From contig NZ_JAMTCD010000029.1 of the NCBI RefSeq assembly GCF_025370255.1, positions 1-45,244 of the forward strand: a stretch of 45,244 nucleotides of DNA. The letters run 5' to 3'. The notes under the pieces are model-generated. The model was not told the DNA's origin, did not search any database, and saw nothing but the letters and a program-made list of their open reading frames with translations. Positions 1 through 6,900 of this stretch are shown here, piece by piece. The DNA comes from Shewanella holmiensis (lineage in GTDB: Bacteria > Pseudomonadota > Gammaproteobacteria > Enterobacterales > Shewanellaceae). The position numbers and the translations under genes were made by a program. The first letter of the stretch is position 1. Every line of letters begins with the position of its first letter.

Positions 1-332
1 GCGCCATTATCGGAACTGCTTTTACGACTGATCTTATAAAACCCTAAACCCACACCTATAATATTTATTATTAGTGAGAGCCATATCATATCTCCATTAT
101 TTGTCATGTAATCGACCTCTGTTAACCACTCAAGAACCAACAAGTGAAACAAGAGTAAAGCAAGATTGGAGATTAGCGAGTTCTTAAATTTCAAAAATGC
201 AAAGAGACACAATATTGCTGACATAAATAGTAGTGGCCACTCTACAAACATTTCAATAAGTGGCGTTGGATCTGACGCATTTGCCATGCAGGGGAAGATA
301 GCTAGTACAACTAAAAATAATAATCTATTCAC
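1..332 (-). CDS. Integron cassette gene, small membrane protein (cut by window edge)
   Basis: An open frame runs on the minus strand from GTG at 332 to the window edge, about 110 codons without a stop. GGGAG lies seven bases before the GTG, a good ribosome site. The protein opens with a hydrophobic signal-like stretch (RLLFLVVLAIFPCMANA), then has two or three hydrophobic segments, one around residues 35-50, another around 60-72 and a third around 85-97, followed by a basic tail. I do not recognise a family. It sits directly after an attC site and has the same orientation as the two genes before it, so it is the third gene cassette of the array. The stop codon and its attC lie outside the window. 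Function unknown; many cassette genes encode such small envelope proteins. Confidence 0.6.
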   Translation of the reverse strand, partial: MNRLLFLVVLAIFPCMANASDPTPLIEMFVEWPLLFMSAILCLFAFLKFKNSLISNLALLLFHLLVLEWLTEVDYMTNNGDMIWLSLIINIIGVGLGFYKISRKSSSDNG

Positions 333-357
333 GGCGTGACTCCCGTTCAGCGCTGGC

Positions 358-450
358 ACATAACGCTTTGCTAAGGGGCAAATTACTGTTGGTTATAATG
401 CGCGAAGCGCCAACCAACTGTAATTTGTCCGTTTGAGCAACTTGTTAGCC
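358..450 (-). repeat. attC recombination site of the HD-protein cassette
   Basis: This is a 93-base imperfect inverted repeat just after the stop of the HD-domain gene. On the minus strand it opens with GGCTAAC and ends with GCGTTATGT, matching the RYYYAAC...GTTRRRY ends of integron attC sites. The arms (AAATTACAGTTGGTT and AACCAACAGTAATTT) pair around a GGCGCTTCGCGC apex. Integron integrases recombine the folded bottom strand of such sites; here it marks the boundary between cassettes two and three. Confidence 0.85.
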
Positions 451-460
451 TTTAATTTTA

Positions 461-1021
461 CTACCATTTTACGATGCCACGGGTAACTTTTATACCGCCG
501 ATCAATGCGGAACCACCATAATCTTTTGCAAGACGTAGCAATGTGTCATGAAAACCTAAATTTGGAAATGCTAATTCGACTTCTTTTATAGCCGATTTAT
601 TAAGGCCTTTGCGAATAAGTCCCTTCGATGCATCAATCCAGTCAGCCTTACGGCAGGCTTCGACAATATTTTGATGTTGCCCTTTATAAGAAAAAATTTT
701 ATGGTGCCAATGAATACCACCTCGAAGAACCTCAGGGTCTAACCCCCACTCATACTTTTGATTATCTTCTAACGCAACGGTTTCCGATGGCTCTAAATAT
801 GCCAATTCATGATCTGTCCATAGTCCTATATCATGATAAACAAAAATGGTTTCCACTAAACGTTCCAATTTGGGGTCATTACCTAGAAAATGCATAGCGT
901 AAGTTATAGTGCGATATACATGGTTTCGATAACCAGGAAAATCTTTACCGATTATGTCTTTATAACGTGAAAAGAGCTCTTCAACATTAGCTCGCTCTAA
1001 TTTAATTTCAATCTCTGCCAT
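461..1021 (-). CDS. HD-domain protein (cassette gene)
   Basis: Likely a metal-dependent phosphohydrolase of the HD superfamily, about 186 residues. Visible metal-site elements are an early YRNHVYR histidine, the YHDIG histidine-aspartate doublet, the WHH histidines in the middle and a KADWIDA aspartate, in the order usual for HD hydrolases. The substrate cannot be deduced. I place the start at ATG 1021 because AAGGAG lies eight bases upstream; the GTG at 1030 overlaps that ribosome site and is a poor candidate. It has no signal peptide and is presumably cytoplasmic. The gene is flanked by attC sites (358-450 and 1050-1109) and is the second cassette of the array, so it was probably acquired by integrase-mediated insertion. 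Expression would come from the integron promoter or a cassette-internal one. Confidence 0.75.
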   Translation of the reverse strand: MAEIEIKLERANVEELFSRYKDIIGKDFPGYRNHVYRTITYAMHFLGNDPKLERLVETIFVYHDIGLWTDHELAYLEPSETVALEDNQKYEWGLDPEVLRGGIHWHHKIFSYKGQHQNIVEACRKADWIDASKGLIRKGLNKSAIKEVELAFPNLGFHDTLLRLAKDYGGSALIGGIKVTRGIVKW

Positions 1022-1049
1022 TATTGACACTCCTTAACAATATTTTAAA

Positions 1050-1109
1050 GGCTAACGCCTCAAACACCGGCGCAGCTTCGCTGCGTCCGAGTGCTTTGAC
1101 TTGTTAACC
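1050..1109 (-). repeat. attC recombination site of the GNAT cassette
   Basis: A 60-base site of the classic short attC type. Minus-strand ends are GGTTAAC and GCGTTAGCC, and the arms fold around the palindromic core CGCAGCGAAGCTGCG. The stop codon of the upstream acetyltransferase gene (1104-1106) lies inside the outer box, which is common for cassettes. Its sequence differs strongly from the 93-base attC at 358-450, so the two cassettes probably came from different sources. Confidence 0.85.
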
Positions 1110-1610
1110 CTTTGCTGAAAAAGACTCATGGTAAGTAACGCTTCCTTGAGGTAAATCACCTTGAAATACCAAAGCTTGGAAATATTCAGGTGGCACACCA
1201 GGAAGTACTAAACCTTCTCTAGGTTTAAAGCCAAAACGATGGTAATAGCCAGGGTCTCCAAGTAACACACAACCTTTAGCTTTTATATCCTTTAACTCTT
1301 GGATAGCGGCACTCATAAGCTTTGAGCCAATACCGTTTCCCTGCTTATTGGGAAGAACTGAGATTGGGCCAAGACCATACCAACTATCTGTACTATCAGA
1401 AATAGTAACCGGAGAAAGCGCCACATGCCCAACGACATTACTTTCATCTTCTGCAACAAGTGAAATTGACAATGCGCCTGATTCACGAAGTGCTTTAACA
1501 ATAAATTGCTCGGTATGATCGCTGTGTGGTGCTTCAAGAAAGGCGGCAACAGTAACCTCATGAATACTTTGAGAATCCTTTGGTTGTTCTTTTCGAATAT
1601 TGAGACTCAA
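1104..1610 (-). CDS. GNAT-family N-acetyltransferase (cassette gene)
   Basis: A 168-residue acetyltransferase of the GNAT fold, closest in appearance to the YhbS-like group (COG3153). The acetyl-CoA loop is visible as LPNKQGNGIGSKL, preceded by the strand containing GLGPISV, and the later GDPGYYHRFGFKP segment is typical of this subfamily. It would transfer an acetyl group from acetyl-CoA to an amine; the acceptor is unknown. The start is ATG with AAGGAG about seven bases before it. It is the first gene-bearing cassette next to the integrase, thus the one nearest the expected cassette promoter. GNAT proteins are frequent in integron arrays, including resistance acetyltransferases, but nothing here indicates drug specificity. 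No damage is seen. Confidence 0.85.
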   Translation of the reverse strand: MSLNIRKEQPKDSQSIHEVTVAAFLEAPHSDHTEQFIVKALRESGALSISLVAEDESNVVGHVALSPVTISDSTDSWYGLGPISVLPNKQGNGIGSKLMSAAIQELKDIKAKGCVLLGDPGYYHRFGFKPREGLVLPGVPPEYFQALVFQGDLPQGSVTYHESFSAKG

Positions 1611-1627
1611 TCGGATATCTCCTTGAG

Positions 1628-1690
1628 GGTTAACAGCTTATTGAACGGCGCATCATTCAATGTCGGCCGTTTAAGTTATTGATTAATAAC
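1628..1690 (-). repeat. attC-like site or attI/cassette junction
   Basis: On the minus strand this segment ends in CTGTTAACC right before the GNAT cassette ribosome site. It contains the paired arms CTTAAACGGC and GCCGTTCAATAAG around a short loop, like an attC. The outer left box (CAATAAC) fits the consensus poorly. It may be the attC of a gene-less first cassette or the primary attI junction; I cannot separate the two by eye. Confidence 0.45.
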
Positions 1691-1990
1691 ATCCTACATT
1701 TGCTATCTTATTGATGTAAAGCACTTTTTATTTCAACAATTGCAAAAAAAAGCGTGCAAAATGTTTTTCAATATTATTTTTCTACTTGCTTGCTGGAAAA
1801 ACACTAAAAAAATAACACCTTACAAAATTCTCGCTTCAATATCACCTACTACTTATGTATGATTTTTGACCTGATAATTCGTAAATCAACCGAAAACCAT
1901 TATAACTGTATAAACATACAGGTATAAATGAAAGCGGGCGAATTGATGAAAAATACCGGTTAATTAGGCTCGATTAAAGAACAAATAAGA
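1691..1990. promoter_or_regulatory. intI/cassette divergent intergenic region (candidate attI and promoters)
   Basis: About 300 AT-rich bases with no open reading frame lie between the cassette array and the integrase. By analogy with other chromosomal integrons this stretch should hold attI, the promoter reading left into the cassettes and the promoter reading right into intI. The only element I can define by sequence is the LexA-type box at 1906-1921. Two in-frame ATG codons (1928 and 1946) follow the box but run into TAA at 1961. Confidence 0.5.
1906..1921 (+). promoter_or_regulatory. LexA (SOS) box upstream of intI
   Basis: CTGTATAAACATACAG matches the gammaproteobacterial LexA consensus CTG-N10-CAG, with both half sites intact and an AT-rich centre. 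It lies 25 bases before the ATG at 1946. LexA control of integron integrases is established for class 1 and Vibrio integrons, so DNA damage would be expected to induce this gene. Confidence 0.8.
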
Positions 1991-2908
1991 GTGCGCCATT
2001 ACAGTTATCAAACTGAGAAATCATATTTGTATTGGAACCGTTACTTTATTCGGCACTTTAAATTTTCCTCGGCCAAACAAATTACACCATTACATATTGA
2101 ACAATTTCTGACTTTTCTGGCCAATAGTAAGCAAGTGTCTAGCAGTACCCAGCAACAGGCACTGTGCGCACTTGTTTTTGCGTTCAAACATGTACTTGCA
2201 ATTAACACCGATGATTTGAAATTCCCTTATGCAAAACCACCCAGCAGCATTCCCCAAGTGCTTGAAGATTCTGAGGCAAAGTTAATTATTGAACGCTTAA
2301 CAGGAAAATATAAACTTCTAGGCATCTTACTTTATGGTGCAGGGCTTAGGCTTACAGAGGCATTAACCTTACGCATAAAAGATATTGATACTCAAAATCA
2401 GACCCTGTTTGTTTACCGAGGAAAAGGTAAAAAAGATCGCGTGTGCATTTTACCGCAAATGGCGAATGAGTTAGTCGAACAGCAAATTAATCACGTACGC
2501 CACACTCATTTAACTGACTTAAATAAGGGTTTAGGTATGGCTTCCCTACCACCTAGCCTAATAAAAAAGTTTGGCACTAGTGCTAAGTTATTGCATTGGC
2601 AATATCTTTTTCCCTCGATACATTGTGTCTCACATCCCGTAGATGGCTATATTTGCAGGCATCACATTGATCCCACAACGTTTAGAAAAGCATTACAAAA
2701 AGCGGTTAGCCAAACACCAATAACCAAACGAGTGACAGCCCATACTTTCAGGCATTCTTTTGCAACAAACTTACTCAGACGTGGCCATGATATAAGAACC
2801 GTGCAAGAACTACTGGGTCATAATGATGTAAAAACAACGCAAATATATACCCATGTCGCTGGCTTACATCAAACCGGTATTGTCAGCCCAATGGACTACA
2901 TAAGGTAA
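1991..2908 (+). CDS. intI: Integron integrase IntI (start region interrupted by TAA)
   Basis: A tyrosine recombinase. The catalytic set is intact: GAGLRLTEAL (first Arg), GKGKKDR (Lys), HTFRHSFAT (His-x-x-Arg), LLGHNDVKTT (His) and the nucleophile in IYTHV. The segment LHWQYLFPS around residue 200, followed by a histidine-rich VDGYICRHHI stretch, is the insert that separates integron integrases from XerC/XerD. The N-terminal SAM-like domain starts with RHYSYQTEKSYLYW. The open frame begins at GTG 1991, which lacks a visible ribosome site. Upstream in frame, ATG 1928 or 1946 leads into TAA at 1961, after which the frame continues with LGSIKEQIR, the kind of residues that precede this motif in relatives. 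So either a nonsense mutation has cut the gene or translation restarts at GTG 1991, losing roughly the first 10-15 residues. It diverges from the cassette array as expected for intI. Confidence 0.85.
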   Translation: MRHYSYQTEKSYLYWNRYFIRHFKFSSAKQITPLHIEQFLTFLANSKQVSSSTQQQALCALVFAFKHVLAINTDDLKFPYAKPPSSIPQVLEDSEAKLIIERLTGKYKLLGILLYGAGLRLTEALTLRIKDIDTQNQTLFVYRGKGKKDRVCILPQMANELVEQQINHVRHTHLTDLNKGLGMASLPPSLIKKFGTSAKLLHWQYLFPSIHCVSHPVDGYICRHHIDPTTFRKALQKAVSQTPITKRVTAHTFRHSFATNLLRRGHDIRTVQELLGHNDVKTTQIYTHVAGLHQTGIVSPMDYIR

Positions 2909-3010
2909 ATAAACCCTAAATCGCACACTAACATTTACATTGTTTAATCTTCTAGGTCACAGTTTTTAGTTTCGGGTGATTGTATCGAAACGAAACCTCA
3001 GGTAGTCTCC

Positions 3011-3061
3011 ATGCTCTTACTATATTTAAGTGGATTTAACGCTTGGTCAGCGCTTGAGTGA
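3011..3061 (+). CDS. Possible 16-residue leader ORF upstream of pfaR
   Basis: ATG 3011 is preceded by AGG with eight bases of spacing and gives 16 codons ending at TGA 3059-3061. It is in the same frame as pfaR, which stays open from 3062 to its ATG at 3101. A second short frame, GTG 3030 to TGA 3104, overlaps the pfaR start as ATGA. These could be chance frames or a translated leader. There is no further support. Confidence 0.2.
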   Translation: MLLLYLSGFNAWSALE

Positions 3062-3100
3062 CCCGGCTGTCCCAGTAGATTATTCGGATATGCCGTCTCG

Positions 3101-3973
3101 ATGACCCAAAAGACTAATAAGCTAACAGACATAGCAAAAACAGATGAGATAGCGGGTAAAAAAACGGTTAACCATCGTAATGCGACCACCACGCCTGAGA
3201 TGCGTCAGTTTATTCAAGAATCTGATTTAAGCGTGAGTCAGTTATCTAAAATCCTCAATATTAGTGAAGCCACCGTTCGCAAGTGGCGCAAACGCGACTC
3301 CATTGATAACACCCCCAATACCCCTCACAAACTCAATACCACCTTGTCACCGATGGAAGAATACGTGATGTTGGGGCTGCGTTATCAATTAAAAATGCCC
3401 TTAGATAGACTATTAAAAGTCACTCAAGAATTTATTAATCCCAATGTGTCACGCTCAGGCTTAGCCCGATGTTTAAAGCGCTTTGGGGTTTCTAAGCTTG
3501 ACGAATTCGATAGCCCTTTCGTGCCTGAAAAATTCTTCAATCAGCTCCCGGTTACTCAGGGGGCAAACATTCAAACCTATACCGTAAACCCACAAACCTT
3601 AGCCGACACCTTGGCCTTACCCAGCCCTGATCCTGACAATGTAGTGCAAGTGGTTTCGCTCAGTATTCCGCCAAAACTGACCGAACATCAAGCCTACTCA
3701 GTGCTTTTAGGGGTCGACTTTAAATCTGATTGGGTTTACTTAGATATTTATCAAGATAGCCATGCTCAGGCGAGTAATCGCTACATGGCACACGTTTTAA
3801 AACACGGTCCATTTCATTTACGAAAGTTGCTTGTGCGCAACTATCACAGTTTTCTTGCTCGATTTCCTGGAGCAAGTCTAGCAGTTGCTAAGCCTAACAA
3901 TGTTAAACCTAACGCAGCTGAATCCCTACATCAGATGACTAACCCACTGTCATCAAACGGAGACTCACAATGA
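3101..3973 (+). CDS. pfaR: PfaR, regulator of the polyunsaturated fatty acid operon
   Basis: 290 residues. Residues about 40-66 form a helix-turn-helix (SVSQLSKILNISEATVRKW), followed by a second helical DNA-binding part (residues 80-135) of the type found in IS481-like transposases. The C-terminal half resembles the start of an RNase-H-fold transposase core (VDFKSDWVYL with Asp206), but no complete DDE set is visible, so it is a domesticated DNA-binding protein rather than an active transposase. In other Shewanella the gene in this place is PfaR, shown to promote pfa expression and EPA yield. Its TGA overlaps the pfaA ATG (ATGA at 3970-3973), indicating one transcript and coupled translation. 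The start ATG has no strong ribosome site, so an alternative start is possible. The intI gene ends 192 bases upstream in the same orientation. Confidence 0.88.
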   Translation: MTQKTNKLTDIAKTDEIAGKKTVNHRNATTTPEMRQFIQESDLSVSQLSKILNISEATVRKWRKRDSIDNTPNTPHKLNTTLSPMEEYVMLGLRYQLKMPLDRLLKVTQEFINPNVSRSGLARCLKRFGVSKLDEFDSPFVPEKFFNQLPVTQGANIQTYTVNPQTLADTLALPSPDPDNVVQVVSLSIPPKLTEHQAYSVLLGVDFKSDWVYLDIYQDSHAQASNRYMAHVLKHGPFHLRKLLVRNYHSFLARFPGASLAVAKPNNVKPNAAESLHQMTNPLSSNGDSQ

Positions 3974-6900
3974 GCCAATCCAAAAAAAATACCGATAAGC
4001 GTCTTAATAAGCGTTTAAAAGATATGCCTGTTGCAATTGTTGGCATGGCCAGCATTTTTGCTAATTCTCGTTATTTGAATAAATTTTGGGATTTAATCAG
4101 CGAAAAAATCGACGCCATTACCGAAGTGCCTGACACGCATTGGCGTATTGAAGATTATTACGATGCAGACAAATCTGCGCCGGACAAAAGCTACTGTAAG
4201 CGCGGTGGTTTTTTACCTGAAGTCGACTTCAATCCAATGGAGTTTGGCCTGCCGCCTAATATTCTTGAATTAACTGATTCATCGCAATTGCTGTCGCTGA
4301 TTGTGGCTAAAGAAGTATTAGCCGATGCTGGCGTGGGTGCAGATTATGACACCGACCGTATTGGTATTACCTTGGGTGTGGGTGGTGGTCAAAAACTGAA
4401 TCACAGCTTAAGTGGGCGTTTACAATACCCAGTACTAAAAAAAGTGTTCAAAAGCAGCGGACTGAGTGATGCTGACACTGAAATGCTAATCAAAAAATTC
4501 CAAGACCAATATGTTCACTGGGAAGAAAACTCATTCCCTGGCTCACTGGGTAACGTGATTGCGGGTCGTATCGCAAACCGTTTTGATTTAGGCGGGATGA
4601 ACTGTGTGGTCGACGCCGCATGTGCAGGCTCTTTAGCAGCATTGCGTATGGCACTGACCGAATTAACTGAATGTCGTAGCGACATGATGATCACCGGTGG
4701 TGTGTGTACCGATAACTCGCCATCTATGTATATGAGCTTCTCTAAAACACCGGCATTTACCACCAACGAAACTATCCAACCTTTTGATATCGATTCAAAA
4801 GGCATGATGATTGGTGAAGGTATTGGCATGGTGGCGCTGAAACGTCTTGAAGATGCAGAGCGTGATGGTGACCGTATTTATGCGGTGATTAAAGGTGTTG
4901 GTGCTTCATCTGATGGTAAATTTAAAAGTATTTACGCCCCGCGCCCTGAAGGCCAAGCCAAAGCATTAAAACGTGCCTACGATGACGCCGGATTTGAACC
5001 GCACACCATAGGTTTAATTGAAGCGCATGGTACCGGTACTGCTGCTGGCGATGTGGCCGAGTTTAATGGCTTGAAATCGGTGTTTGCAGAAGGCAATGAT
5101 ACCAAGCAACACATTGCGCTGGGTTCGGTTAAGTCTCAGGTGGGTCACACCAAATCAACGGCTGGTACTGCGGGTGTCATTAAAGCGGCACTGGCACTGC
5201 ACCATAAAGTGTTACCGCCAACCATTAACGTGAGTAAGCCTAATCCTAAATTGGGCATAGATGACTCACCTTTTTACCTTAATACTGAAACTCGCCCTTG
5301 GTTACCTCGCGCCGATGATACGCCTCGCCGTGCGGGTATTAGCTCATTTGGTTTTGGTGGTACTAACTTCCATGTGGTTCTTGAAGAATATACTCAAGAC
5401 CATCAACGTGATGCCAAATACCGTCATCGCGCTGTGGCTCAAAGTTTATTGATTAGTGCCAGCAATAAAGCTGCGCTTGAAACTGAATTAACTCAATTAC
5501 TCAATGAAGTAAAAGCCTTAAACATTAGCACACCTAACCTAGTTGAAATTGAATTAGCTAAGTTAGCTAAGCGTTTTGCAATTAGCGCAATTGATAGCAA
5601 AGCCGCCCGTATCGGTATGGTGGTCAGCTCACTCACTGAATTGGTGACACAACTGACTCAAGCAATTGCCCAGCTAACAAGCAACACCAGTAATGCGTGG
5701 CAATTACCTTCGGGAACCAGCTTCCGTAATGAGGCGCTAGTCTCAAGTGATGCTGAGGTCAAAGTTGCGGCGTTGTTTGCTGGTCAAGGCTCACAATACG
5801 TCAATATGGGTATCGACCTTGCGTGTCATTACCCTGAAATGCGTCAGCAGTTAATGCTAGCCGACAAGGTGTTTGCCAAAAACAAGCAATCACTGTTATC
5901 GCAGGTCTTATTCCCTATTCCTGCATTTGAAGCCAATGATATTGCTGCGCAACAAGCGGCATTGACCAACACGGCTAATGCACAAAGCGCGATTGGCGCT
6001 GTTAGCATGGGACAATATCAATTACTCAGTCAGGCAGGCTTTAAAGCCGATATGGTTGCTGGCCACAGTTTTGGTGAACTGTCAGCATTATGCGCGGCGG
6101 GAGTGATTAGCTCTGAGGATTATTATCAGCTAGCCTTTGCCCGCGGCCAATCAATGGCGGCAACGCCTAAAGACCAAGATGCTGGCGCTATGTATGCGGT
6201 GATCCTGCCAGCTAACGCGGATGCGACCCACATTGATAAGCTTGAGCTTTGCATTAAAGACTTTGACGGCGTGAAGGTTGCTAATTACAACTCGCCAACT
6301 CAGTTAGTGATTGCAGGCCCAACCAATACCACAGCTGATGCGGCCAAAGCCATTCAGACATTGGGTTTTAAAGCCATCGCATTACCTGTATCGGGCGCTT
6401 TCCATACGCCACTTGTTGCCCATGCTCAGGTGCCTTTTGCCAAAGCCATCAGCAAAGTGAAATTTGCTAAGCCTAAAGTCAACCTCTATGCCAATGGCAC
6501 AGGTAAGCTACATCCAAAAGATCCTAAAGCCATTCAAGCTGCCTTTAGCGAGCATATGCTGCAGTCAGTGCGTTTCAGTGATCAGCTAAAAGCCATGTAC
6601 GATGCTGGTGCTCGAGTGTTTGTTGAGTTTGGTCCGAAAAACATTCTCCAAAAACTGGTTGAAGGCACCTTAGGCAATCAAAGTGATGCCGTCAGTGTGG
6701 TAAGCCTGAATCCAAACCCGAAAGGAAACAGCGATACGCAATTGCGTCAAGCGGCGACTCAGCTTGCGGTTTTAGGCTTGGCATTAACAGAGGTTGATCC
6801 ATACCAAGCGCCGATTGCTGAATTAGCCAAATCATCGCCAATGAATGTCAAACTCACCGCCACTAACTTCATTAGCCCAGCGACTAAAGCGAAAATGCAG

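Noticed and set aside
628..897. 89-codon frame on the plus strand
   Set aside because: It lies entirely opposite the HD-domain gene and has no ribosome site; a shadow frame.
1991..2908. XerC/XerD or phage integrase
   Set aside because: The LHWQYLFPS insert, attC sites and the divergent cassette array identify an integron integrase.
3101..3973. Active insertion-sequence transposase
   Set aside because: No complete DDE triad or terminal inverted repeats, and it is fused by overlap to pfaA in the known PfaR position.
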